In this document: piece after piece, positions 1 to 5,618 of the stretch
How the letters are laid out: the number at the start of each line of letters is the position of its first letter
Position numbering within the stretch: position 1 is the first letter of the stretch
Assembly: GCA_030045935.1 (NCBI GenBank)
Contig: JASIEN010000213.1
Span: 1 to 5,618 of the forward strand
Length of the DNA: 5,618 bases
From: Candidatus Sulfotelmatobacter sp.
GTDB lineage: Bacteria > Acidobacteriota > Terriglobia > Terriglobales > Acidobacteriaceae
Direction: 5' to 3'
Program-made: the position numbers and the translations under genes
The notes under the pieces: model-generated
Told to the model about the DNA's origin: nothing
Databases searched by the model: none
The model's input: the letters and a program-made list of their open reading frames with translations, nothing else

Positions 1-794
1 TCCTTGAGCACGGCTCGAATCAGCCGCGCCGCGCCTTCCGAAGTTTTCAGCGCAACGTTGCCGACGAATCCGTCGGTAACGATCACGTCGACGTGGCTGT
101 TGAACAAGTCACGACCCTCGACGTTGCCCACGAAGTTCAGGGGTAACTGTTTCAAAAGCTGAAATGATTCACGCGTCAGCTCGTTGCCCTTGCCTTCTTC
201 CTCGCCGATAGAGAGCAATCCGACACGCGGCCCATGCGTGGCCCAGCCAAAGGCTCGGCTCGAACCCGCGGCTGTATGTCCGAACATGGCGCGAAAATAA
301 ATCTCTCCCATCACCGCAAATTGTTCGAGATTGTGCGGCTTGCAGTCGACGTTGGCGCCGACATCGAGCAAAATCGCAGCGGTTCCGGCAGCGCTTGGAA
401 GTACGGCTGCCAGTGCGGGGCGATCGACTCCTTGCAGCGCGCCCAGCACCATCTTCGCTGTCGCCATCGCCGCGCCAGTATTGCCCGCGGTCACAAAGCC
501 GGCCGCTCGACCCTCGCGTACCAACCGCAATCCCACCCGCATGGAGGAGTCGCGCTTGGCGCGCACCGCCTGGGCCGCCTTATCCTCCATCGTGATGACT
601 TGGCTCGCATGTGCGATCTCGATCGGCAGGCGCAAAGCCGAAGGATGACGCTGCAACTCTGCTTTGAGCGTGCTTTCGGGGCCGACCAGAAGCACGCGCA
701 CTCCGTAACTGCGCGCAGCATGAATTGCCCCTTCGACTTCAGGCTTAGGCGCCCGATCCGAACCCATCGCATCCAGCGCGATCACGCTAGGCAT
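1..794 (-). CDS. plsX: Phosphate acyltransferase PlsX, 3' end cut by window edge
   Basis: PlsX makes acyl-phosphate from acyl-ACP and inorganic phosphate, feeding PlsY at the start of phospholipid synthesis; it is a peripheral inner-membrane/cytosolic enzyme. The minus-strand frame is open from the ATG at 792-794 to the window edge, giving 264 codons of an expected 330-350. Visible family motifs are the N-terminal LDAMGSDRAP (residues 7-16; most homologues have DAMGGD), GFVTAGNTGAAMA (99-111), ILLDVGANVDCKPHNLEQFA (141-160), RVGLLSIGEEEGKGNE (190-205) and the C-terminal DVIVTDGFVGNVALK (236-250). About 13 extra residues seem to lie at 173-188, just before RVGLL. The gene starts 9 bases after rpmF ends and shows no clear Shine-Dalgarno site, so translation is probably coupled to rpmF. 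Family assignment is very secure; the last ~70-80 residues are not seen. Confidence 0.96.
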   Translation of the reverse strand, partial: MPSVIALDAMGSDRAPKPEVEGAIHAARSYGVRVLLVGPESTLKAELQRHPSALRLPIEIAHASQVITMEDKAAQAVRAKRDSSMRVGLRLVREGRAAGFVTAGNTGAAMATAKMVLGALQGVDRPALAAVLPSAAGTAAILLDVGANVDCKPHNLEQFAVMGEIYFRAMFGHTAAGSSRAFGWATHGPRVGLLSIGEEEGKGNELTRESFQLLKQLPLNFVGNVEGRDLFNSHVDVIVTDGFVGNVALKTSEGAARLIRAVLK

Positions 795-803
795 GGTGCA
801 GAA

Positions 804-989
804 TTAGCTGGCTTCCTCGACGGCTACAACTTCCCGGCCTTTATAGTATCCGCACTTCACACAAGCGCGGTGCGGCATTTTTCGTTCGTGGCAGTTGGGG
901 CATTCCGACAGCGAGTGGCTGGTCAGAGCGTCATGCGCCCGGCGGGTAGATGTGCGTCTTTGTGAATGTCTGCGTTTCGGATTGGGCAT
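804..989 (-). CDS. rpmF: Large-subunit ribosomal protein L32
   Basis: L32 (bL32) is a small structural protein of the 50S ribosomal subunit. The 61-residue product begins MPNPKRRHSQRRTSTRRAHD, the typical basic L32 N terminus. It carries the zinc-ribbon cysteines C30-x2-C33 and C43-x2-C46 (CPNC and CVKC), followed by the CGYYKGR motif, so this is the zinc-binding C+ form. Length is normal for the family. An AAGAGGAA ribosome binding site lies about 9 bases upstream of the ATG. The gene sits between the DUF177 gene upstream and plsX downstream, the standard arrangement. The 162-base gap to the DUF177 gene is unusually long for this cluster and contains stem-loops. Confidence 0.97.
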   Translation of the reverse strand: MPNPKRRHSQRRTSTRRAHDALTSHSLSECPNCHERKMPHRACVKCGYYKGREVVAVEEAS

Positions 990-1151
990 TTTATGATTCC
1001 TCTTAGCTGTAAATATCTCTCTCTGACGATGGCGTCATCCCGTAAGCGCCGCGCTTTCACCAGCGGGGCGAGGGATCTCGCGTATAGGTGAGATCGCCTT
1101 TCTTCGCAAATCGCAACGCCACCGGGCGTTCACCTGTGACCGCAGTCCGCC
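990..1151 (-). repeat. Structured intergenic element between the DUF177 gene and rpmF, probable degenerate dispersed repeat
   Basis: No gene fits in this 162-base gap, but it holds several inverted repeats. ATCCC (1037-1041) pairs with GGGAT (1072-1076) and encloses a stem of 1047-1054 with 1063-1070 (8 positions, one mismatch). GATCTC (1074-1079) pairs with GAGATC (1090-1095); it shares GAT at 1074-1076 with the outer stem, so the two are alternatives there. AACGCC (1115-1120) pairs with GGCGTT (1125-1130) across the tetraloop ACCG. The pattern of a GTCATCCC start, a GC-rich hairpin and then GAGGGATCTC resembles intergenic repeats I recall from Acidobacteriota genomes; this is unverified. 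It would be transcribed in the rpmF leader, so an L32 regulatory leader is an alternative reading. Confidence 0.45.
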
Positions 1152-1703
1152 TCAGCGCGCCAGCTTTCCTCTAATTTCTTTCAGCGCCGCCCAGCGAGGT
1201 TGCTCCTGCTCAGCGGCGCACAAGCATTCCTCCTGATTCCAATTCTTGCCACAGTGGGGGCACAATCCCTTGCAATTCTCGCGGCAGATTACTTTTACCG
1301 GAACGGCCAACAGGACCTGCTCGCGAAGCACATCTTCGAGCGCAACTCCGTCGCCTTCATAATAGCTGATCTCAGCCTCCGCATCGGTCACTGACATTTC
1401 GTCGCGACCGGAGTCTGCACCCAAGGGGCGATAAAGCAGATCGAACTCCCGGGTCAACTTCTGGGTGACCGGATCGAGGCAGCGCGCACAACTTATCTCC
1501 AGGCTGGTCGCCAGACTACCTTTGATGCGTATGTCCTTAATAATCTGGTGCTTGCCGTGATGCTCTTCGACCAGTTGGGCGCGGCCACTGCTCTCGATAG
1601 GAGCGCGCTGGCGGTATTCCGGCCCCAAATCGATCACACCCGGATCAGTCTTCTCCGCAAAATCAACGGGATGAAGTTCCAGGTCTTTGATTTCGAAAAA
1701 CAT
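1152..1703 (-). CDS. yceD: DUF177/YceD family 23S rRNA accumulation protein
   Basis: DUF177 proteins are cytosolic; the E. coli and plant members are needed for normal 23S rRNA accumulation, and the gene is typically found next to rpmF, as here. The product is 183 residues from the chosen start, MFFEIKDLELHPVDF. It contains the family signatures CARCL (C72, C75) and a C-terminal cysteine-rich block with C140, C144, GLCPHCG (C148, C151) and CLC (C160, C162), followed by the conserved PRWAALKEI tail (169-177). The cysteines suggest metal binding. I chose the ATG at 1701-1703 because a strong GGAGG lies 6 bases upstream; an in-frame ATG at 1731-1733 would add ten residues but has no ribosome binding site. 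It is probably first in the operon with rpmF and plsX. YceD is the E. coli name; orthology is by family. Confidence 0.92.
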   Translation of the reverse strand: MFFEIKDLELHPVDFAEKTDPGVIDLGPEYRQRAPIESSGRAQLVEEHHGKHQIIKDIRIKGSLATSLEISCARCLDPVTQKLTREFDLLYRPLGADSGRDEMSVTDAEAEISYYEGDGVALEDVLREQVLLAVPVKVICRENCKGLCPHCGKNWNQEECLCAAEQEQPRWAALKEIRGKLAR

Positions 1704-1709
1704 CAGAAA

Positions 1710-1714
1710 CCTCC
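1710..1714 (-). promoter_or_regulatory. Ribosome binding site fixing the DUF177 gene start
   Basis: Read on the minus strand this is GGAGG, separated by TTTCTG from the ATG at 1703. It decides between that start and the in-frame ATG 30 bases upstream. Confidence 0.8.
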
Positions 1715-1786
1715 GCGCACCATCCGTCGCCATTAGGCCCGCGGAGCACGCCAGGAAGGCGCAAGTGCTGCAAGGAGCAAGAGTTA

Positions 1787-1815
1787 AGAATAAAGGCGTG
1801 GGAAAATGGTGTCAA
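1787..1815 (-). promoter_or_regulatory. Sigma-70 promoter for the DUF177-rpmF-plsX cluster
   Basis: On the minus strand, a perfect -35 box TTGACA (1810-1815) is separated by exactly 17 bases from a -10 box TATTCT (1787-1792; five of six consensus bases). Transcription should start near 1780, giving a leader of roughly 75-80 bases before the DUF177 ATG at 1703. The promoter lies in the gap after the uncharacterised upstream gene, so the housekeeping cluster can be expressed independently of that gene. Confidence 0.8.
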
Positions 1816-1865
1816 GGAGTGAGCCCGAACCCTCAGCGACGGATGCGCATTCTCAGTCAGAACAG

Positions 1866-2417
1866 CTACATCAGCAGTTCGCCGGCGCTTCTGACGATGG
1901 GGTGCTGCATTTCTTGAAGGTCGTTCTTCACCATATTCAGCCCGTAGACGCAGCCTTCAAATTCCTTCGCCATCTTGGCGAACATGGGCGCCACATTCGC
2001 ATACTCGAAGTGCTCGAATTTTGAAACGATGTAGTAGCTTTCCTTCCCTGCTTTCACCCACTCGATAAAATTTTCCAGGCGATTGCGGCGCAAGCGGAAG
2101 TGATTAATGCTCTCGGGAAACATGCCGGTGAAGAACAGGGCGTAGTCGCCGATGTGCTTGCGCACCTGCCGCTCGCGGTCGAAGGATGGCGCGGGGCCGT
2201 ACACGGGATCGGATTCCAGCAACATCTCGCCGACATCGCTCAGCGGACGATTGGCGGCATCGCGAATCTTGAACAACTGATCGGTCTCGCAGAATTCAGT
2301 CAGCAGATGTGCCACATATGCGACCACCTGCGGATCGCGGATGCCAATTTCTTCGGCGTAGTGGCGTCCCACCAATTCCTGAAAAAGCTGGCACAGTGGG
2401 TGCGATTCGGGAATCAT
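1866..2417 (-). CDS. Uncharacterised protein, 183 residues
   Basis: I cannot name a characterised family. The frame reads as a real protein: MIPESHPLCQLFQELVGRHY at the start, then YVAHLLTEFCETDQLFKIRD (34-53), a motif-like VGEMLLESDPVYGPAPSFDR (62-81), HIGDYALFFTGMFPESINHF (88-107), and a helical C-terminal half ending at LLM. There is no signal peptide or membrane span; the protein looks soluble, acidic and largely alpha-helical. From memory, near-identical hypothetical proteins occur in Acidobacteriota, often annotated without function. I chose the ATG at 2415-2417, with AGGAG 12 bases upstream, a rather long spacing. An in-frame GTG at 2484-2486 with AGGA about 6 bases upstream would add 23 residues (206 in total) of weakly structured sequence and cannot be excluded. 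No clear terminator follows it, so read-through into the DUF177 cluster is possible. Confidence 0.82.
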   Translation of the reverse strand: MIPESHPLCQLFQELVGRHYAEEIGIRDPQVVAYVAHLLTEFCETDQLFKIRDAANRPLSDVGEMLLESDPVYGPAPSFDRERQVRKHIGDYALFFTGMFPESINHFRLRRNRLENFIEWVKAGKESYYIVSKFEHFEYANVAPMFAKMAKEFEGCVYGLNMVKNDLQEMQHPIVRSAGELLM

Positions 2418-2806
2418 TTTTCTTTGAGGCTCCTGAAAATGATTTCTGTTTCTTCCAACCCCAATCTGCAAAGCCGTGTTGCGCACGGCGTTTCCTGCGT
2501 TTGAGCTACCTAGTTACCGCAGTTACGGCGCGAACGCAAGTGACTATTGTTTATTCATCGGATTATTTTCATGAATGATTAGAAGTGGCTGTAAGCAGGC
2601 GGGTTGCGCGAGTCGGCGGCTGTTGGCACTCGGATACGCTGGCTGCTAAACGTGGCAGCGCGGTAGACCAGTGAGAGCAGTATCAGCAGCGAGATTGAAC
2701 ACCAGAGTCTTTCTCAGTTCACGGTACAAAGCCTGCGCTTGAACTACAGGGCACGGGTCGGAGTAGAATTCCGACTTTCTAGGAAGAGTTACATCGGAGA
2801 ACACAC
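2418..2806. other. Divergent intergenic region between the uncharacterised gene and the amidohydrolase
   Basis: This 389-base space separates two divergently read genes; up to 69 bases of its left end become coding if the GTG start at 2486 is used. It includes an AT-rich island at about 2540-2580, unlike its GC-rich surroundings. That island holds a 6-base inverted repeat, ATTCAT (2553-2558) and ATGAAT (2571-2576), and is the natural place for the leftward promoter, although no convincing -35/-10 pair stands out. The stretch 2585-2700 has a weak GCTGC/GCAGC inverted repeat (2642-2646, 2655-2659) and no RNA gene I can recognise. A possible rightward promoter lies at 2739-2769. Confidence 0.5.
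2739..2769 (+). promoter_or_regulatory. Possible promoter of the amidohydrolase gene
   Basis: TTGAAC (2739-2744; four of six consensus -35 bases) is followed after 19 bases by TAGAAT (2764-2769; five of six -10 bases). The spacing is longer than the optimal 17, so this would be a weak or regulated promoter. It would give a leader of about 30 bases before the GTG at 2807. Confidence 0.4.
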
Positions 2807-4153
2807 GTGAACCATTCCCACAGCATGCCTTTTCTCGTATGTGTGAGTACCTTTGCAATGTGGGCTGCCGCGCAGCAGAACCTTAGTCCCGCCACACAAG
2901 AGGCGGGAGGTGTCGTGGCCATTCATGCCGGCGTTTTGATTGATGGAAAGTCCGCTACGCCGAAAACAAACCAGGTCATCGTCATCCGCGGTAATCGCAT
3001 TGAGAGCGTAAGCGACGCTGCCGGGGCAAAGATTCCGACCGGCACGAAAGTGATCGATTTGTCGAAAACCACGGTCCTGCCGGGCTTGATTGACTGCCAC
3101 ACCCACATCTTCCTGCAGGGTGAAGATCCCGCGCAGGGCGGATACGATGCCAACATTCTCAATGCGCCCTTGGCGTTGCGTGCGGCACGAGCCACGGTTT
3201 CCGTGCGCCGCGCGCTCGAGCAAGGTTTCACAACGCTGCGCGACGTCGAGACCGAGGGCGCCGGATACGGCGATGTGGGCATTAAGGAAGCGATTGAAAA
3301 GGGCTACATTCCGGGGCCGAGGTTATTCGTTGCTACGCGCGCAATTTCAACCACTGGCGGGTACATGCTGGAAGGCTATGCCCCCGAACTCGACATGCCG
3401 AAGGGAGCGCAGATCGTCGACGGCCCCGTCGAAGCACGCAAAGCCGCACGCGAGCAACTCGACCATGGCGCGGATTGGATCAAGGTTTATATGACGCATC
3501 GATCGTGGGTGGGCAGGAACGGAGAACTTGTTTCCCAGCCCACGTTGACTGTCGAAGAGCTTCGCGCTGTCGTTGATGAAACACACGGTTGGGGAAAGAA
3601 GGTCGCTTGTCACGCTTACGGTGGCATCGGCCTACATCGCGCACTCGACGGCGGATGCGACACGATCGAGCACGGCCTTGACCTGGATGACGCGGCTATC
3701 GCCCAGATGGTCAGGCAGGGCACGTGGCTGGTGCCGACCCTTAGTGCTTACTATCACGATTGGGCCCCGGCTGACACGCCTGCGGGCAAGCGCGATCGCT
3801 TGCGCGTCGCGGTGCACGAGCCGTCCTTTAAGAAGGCAATGCAGGCGGGAGTGAAAATTGCTTTCGGCACCGACATGGGTGGAATCCCGTGGAGTGAGCC
3901 GATCGCGCAGGAGTTCTCACGCATGACAGATTTGGGCATGTCACCGATGGATGCCATTCAGAGCGCGACCTCTCGTGCTGCCGCGCTACTGGATATGCCT
4001 GGCCAGCTGGGCGTTGTCGCTCCAGGAGCTTATGCCGATATCGTTGCGGTCGATGGCGATCCGTTGCGCGATGTTAAGGTGCTCGAGGATGTACGCTTCG
4101 TTATGAAAGACGGCAAGGTTTTCAAGAATGAAGTTGCTGGCAATTCGCGGTAA
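2807..4153 (+). CDS. Exported metal-dependent amidohydrolase, Xaa-Pro dipeptidase-like
   Basis: This is an amidohydrolase-superfamily TIM-barrel enzyme (448 residues) that hydrolyses amide bonds with a two-metal centre. The expected ligands are present: HxH in DCHTH (H98, H100), the bridging lysine in DWIKVYM (K226), VACHA (H269), TIEHG (H289) and the catalytic aspartate in AFGTD (D356). The N-terminal beta domain (about 38-93) and the closing GxYADIVAVDGDPL (407-420) complete the fold. The overall pattern matches the prolidase/imidazolonepropionase-like group, whose studied members are Xaa-Pro, Xaa-Lys or Xaa-Arg dipeptidases; the substrate here is not determined. Residues 8-22 are hydrophobic and end in AAA, suggesting a signal peptide and a periplasmic enzyme, though the n-region lacks Lys/Arg. 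GTG is taken as start because GGAG lies 7 bases upstream and an in-frame stop (2780-2782) excludes an earlier one; the ATG at 2825 is the alternative. Confidence 0.9.
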   Translation: MNHSHSMPFLVCVSTFAMWAAAQQNLSPATQEAGGVVAIHAGVLIDGKSATPKTNQVIVIRGNRIESVSDAAGAKIPTGTKVIDLSKTTVLPGLIDCHTHIFLQGEDPAQGGYDANILNAPLALRAARATVSVRRALEQGFTTLRDVETEGAGYGDVGIKEAIEKGYIPGPRLFVATRAISTTGGYMLEGYAPELDMPKGAQIVDGPVEARKAAREQLDHGADWIKVYMTHRSWVGRNGELVSQPTLTVEELRAVVDETHGWGKKVACHAYGGIGLHRALDGGCDTIEHGLDLDDAAIAQMVRQGTWLVPTLSAYYHDWAPADTPAGKRDRLRVAVHEPSFKKAMQAGVKIAFGTDMGGIPWSEPIAQEFSRMTDLGMSPMDAIQSATSRAAALLDMPGQLGVVAPGAYADIVAVDGDPLRDVKVLEDVRFVMKDGKVFKNEVAGNSR

Positions 4154-4158
4154 TTGTT

Positions 4159-4234
4159 GTGTGGCGCGGACACTCTTGTCCGCGGCTTTCGGCGTTTTCC
4201 GATGCTTTTCGCGGGCCGGAGTGCCCGCCCACAC
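4159..4234. repeat. Pair of inverted REP-like units (BIME-like element)
   Basis: Outer arms GTGTGG (4159-4164) and CCACAC (4229-4234) enclose two hairpins. The left is CGCGGACA (4165-4172) with TGTCCGCG (4177-4184), an 8-bp stem with loop CTCT. The right is GCGGGC (4211-4216) with GCCCGC (4223-4228). The right hairpin read in reverse complement matches the left one at 14 of 18 bases and shares the flanking GTGTGG, so the element is two copies of one unit in opposite orientation. A small TCGG/CCGA stem (4189-4192, 4199-4202) lies between them. It begins 6 bases after the amidohydrolase stop codon and could also act as a transcript-end or mRNA-stabilising structure; no T-run follows, so it is not a standard terminator. 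Confidence 0.7.
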
Positions 4235-4387
4235 GGAAGGAGTCACCCCAGTTGAGACTCTGAACTAAACCTAAGCTCCTGCCCGTTTTCCGCGACGAGC
4301 CGTTACCTAGGTCATCTTGGTCAGCATTACGTTTCCGTTCATCATACGGAGAGCTTGGAGGCCTGCGCCTCCCCGGACATTTCTCCG
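4235..4387. other. pilT upstream region with a small hairpin
   Basis: The 153 bases before the pilT ATG carry no strong promoter that I can find. GGAGGC (4357-4362) and GCCTCC (4367-4372) form a 6-bp stem with loop CTGC, hiding the only good Shine-Dalgarno sequence nearby, which is 26 bases from the ATG. A direct repeat of GGTCA, spaced 9 bases apart, lies at about 4310-4323. Whether the hairpin controls pilT translation is speculative. Confidence 0.4.
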
Positions 4388-5512
4388 ATGAATATTGACG
4401 ATCTGCTGCGTATTGCCACGGAACGCCGCGCCTCTGACTTGCACCTGAAGGTAGGAAATTACCCGCATCTTCGTGTCGACGGCGAACTGGCTCCGCTGAC
4501 CGACCAGCCGCGCGTAAGCGCCGAAGACATGCTGAACATGGCCTTCAGCATGATGTCGGCGCGGCAGAAGCAAAAATTCAAAGAGACCACGGAAATCGAC
4601 ATGGCCTATGGCGTGGCCGGCCTGGGGCGCTTCCGTGTGAACATTTTTCAGCAGCGCGGCAACGTGGGACTGGTACTGCGCGTCATCCCCACTAAAATTC
4701 GTGCACTCGATGAATTGTTCCTGCCGAAAGTTGTCGAGCAGATTTGCGAGATGCCACGCGGGCTGGTTCTGGTCACAGGCGTAACCGGCTCTGGTAAATC
4801 GACCACCCTGGCTGCAATGGTGGACCGCGTCAATTCCACCCGCGCCGAACACATCATCACGATCGAAGACCCCATCGAGTTTCTGCATCGCGACAAAAAA
4901 GGTTACGTCAACCAGCGCGAAATTGGCGTCGATACGCCTTCTTTCAGTGCCGCGTTGCGTGCCTCTTTGCGTCAGGATCCCGATGTAGTCCTAGTCGGCG
5001 AAATGCGCGATCTGGAGACCATTTCGACCGCGCTGCATGCCGCCGAAACCGGCCACATGGTTTTCTCCACTTTGCATACGTTGGATGCCGTTGAAACCAT
5101 TAACCGCGTGATTTCGATTTTTCCTCCGCCTGAGCAAAAGCAGATTCGCCTACAACTCGCGGCCGTATTGCGCGCCATCATCAGCCAGCGCCTTGTGCGC
5201 CGCTGCGATACCGAGGGCCGCGTGCCTGCCGTGGAAGTGATGGTCAACACCGCCTACATTCGCGAATGTATTCTGGTTCCTGAGAAGACGCGGTCGATTC
5301 GCGACGCGATCGCTGCCGGCACATCCCAATACGGCATGCAGACATTCGACCAGTCGCTGTGGGATTTGTTCCAGGCTGGACTCGTCAATTACGAAACCGC
5401 TCTCGAGAACGCCTCCAACGCCGACGACTTCAAGCTGCGCATGCAGGGCATCGCTTCAACGGCAGATATTTCGCGCCAGTCGATACAGTCGGCAGGGTTT
5501 GGGGGAAGGTAG
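4388..5512 (+). CDS. pilT: Type IV pilus retraction ATPase PilT
   Basis: PilT is a cytosolic hexameric ATPase at the base of the type IV pilus. It powers pilus retraction and hence twitching motility and DNA uptake. The 374-residue product, slightly longer than the usual ~345, starts MNIDDLLRIATERRASDLHL. It has the PAS-like N-terminal domain, then a RecA-like domain with Walker A GVTGSGKST (131-139, K137), the Asp box ITIEDPIEFLH (157-167), Walker B DPDVVLVGEMRD (197-208), the His box GHMVFSTLHT (222-231) and a PilT-type C-terminal region containing IRDAIAAG and GMQTFDQSL. All catalytic elements are intact. The extra length is a polar Ser/Gln/Gly-rich tail. The ATG at 4388 is preferred by homology although it has no good Shine-Dalgarno; an in-frame TTG at 4355 would add 11 residues. 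No other pilus gene is visible beside it. Confidence 0.95.
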   Translation: MNIDDLLRIATERRASDLHLKVGNYPHLRVDGELAPLTDQPRVSAEDMLNMAFSMMSARQKQKFKETTEIDMAYGVAGLGRFRVNIFQQRGNVGLVLRVIPTKIRALDELFLPKVVEQICEMPRGLVLVTGVTGSGKSTTLAAMVDRVNSTRAEHIITIEDPIEFLHRDKKGYVNQREIGVDTPSFSAALRASLRQDPDVVLVGEMRDLETISTALHAAETGHMVFSTLHTLDAVETINRVISIFPPPEQKQIRLQLAAVLRAIISQRLVRRCDTEGRVPAVEVMVNTAYIRECILVPEKTRSIRDAIAAGTSQYGMQTFDQSLWDLFQAGLVNYETALENASNADDFKLRMQGIASTADISRQSIQSAGFGGR

Positions 5513-5541
5513 TAGCGAGTTGCGAGTCACGGAACATGTAG

Positions 5542-5580
5542 GGACGGCCGCCTCGGCTGTCCAGTCGAGCGAAGCTCGAC
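5542..5580 (+). repeat. Two adjacent hairpins downstream of pilT, repeat and possible transcript end
   Basis: GGACGGCCG (5542-5550) pairs with CGGCTGTCC (5554-5562), a 9-bp stem with one G-U pair and a 3-base loop. One base later, GTCGAGC (5564-5570) pairs perfectly with GCTCGAC (5574-5580) around the loop GAA. They start about 30 bases after the pilT stop. Only a short pyrimidine-rich tract follows, so termination would be imperfect. The tandem pattern resembles intergenic repeats that I recall from Acidobacteriota genomes; this is not verified. Confidence 0.6.
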
Positions 5581-5603
5581 TTCATTCCTCTTCGCGTTAT
5601 ACT
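5576..5603 (+). promoter_or_regulatory. Possible promoter for a gene beyond the window
   Basis: TCGACT (5576-5581; four of six -35 bases) is followed after 16 bases by TATACT (5598-5603; five of six -10 bases). The -35 overlaps the second hairpin. Outer arms TTCATT (5581-5586) and AATGAA (5613-5618) form an inverted repeat around the -10, possibly an operator. The served gene is not visible. Confidence 0.35.
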
Positions 5604-5618
5604 TTTAGCGCAAATGAA

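Noticed and set aside
234..965. Long plus-strand open frame of 243 codons
   Set aside because: It lies antisense over plsX and rpmF, both with unmistakable family motifs; its translation has low-complexity, Arg/His-rich composition typical of an antisense shadow in GC-rich DNA.
2580..2700. GC-rich stretch with inverted repeats, considered as a tRNA or small RNA
   Set aside because: No acceptor/T-arm pattern or TTCGA-type loop fits, and the only stem is 5 bp.
2646..2858. Minus-strand 70-codon frame crossing the amidohydrolase start
   Set aside because: It overlaps the signal-peptide region of a confident gene, and I see no homologous motif.
4240..4260. GAGTC/GACTC inverted repeat upstream of pilT
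   Set aside because: Five-base arms with an 11-base loop are expected by chance.
4307..4888. Minus-strand open frame of 193 codons
   Set aside because: It is antisense to the conserved N-terminal and Walker A regions of pilT and has no recognisable motif.
1..5618. A novel multi-gene defence or mobile system
   Set aside because: All but one of the genes fall in known housekeeping or metabolic families, with no transposase, integrase, toxin-antitoxin pair, reverse transcriptase or repeat-spacer array.

Overview
The window reads as an ordinary chromosomal stretch of a moderately GC-rich Gram-negative bacterium. Protein style and intergenic repeats point to the Acidobacteriota (Terriglobia/Koribacter-like). 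That placement is an inference from remembered family resemblance, not from a search. I see no phage, transposase, CRISPR array, tRNA or rRNA, and no convincing new multi-gene system.

Left half, minus strand, positions 1-2417. An uncharacterised 183-residue protein (1866-2417) lies upstream of a classic housekeeping cluster: the DUF177/YceD protein (1152-1703), ribosomal protein L32 (rpmF, 804-989) and the phosphate acyltransferase PlsX (1-794, cut by the window edge). A near-consensus sigma-70 promoter (-35 at 1810-1815, -10 at 1787-1792) precedes the DUF177 gene and probably drives the cluster. The order DUF177-rpmF-plsX is widely conserved and links ribosome assembly to the first steps of phospholipid and fatty-acid synthesis. 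A 162-base gap inside the cluster (990-1151) is filled with stem-loops and resembles a dispersed repeat.

Middle. A divergent intergenic region (2418-2806) separates the uncharacterised gene from a plus-strand, probably exported, metal-dependent amidohydrolase of the Xaa-Pro dipeptidase/imidazolonepropionase-like group (2807-4153).

Right half, plus strand. A repeat made of two inverted REP-like units (4159-4234) follows the amidohydrolase. Next comes a complete pilT gene for the type IV pilus retraction ATPase (4388-5512). Downstream are two back-to-back hairpins (5542-5580) and a promoter-like sequence (5576-5603) that may serve a gene beyond the window.

The most interesting content is the set of structured intergenic elements, the uncharacterised but well-formed protein at 1866-2417, and an apparent short insertion inside PlsX.
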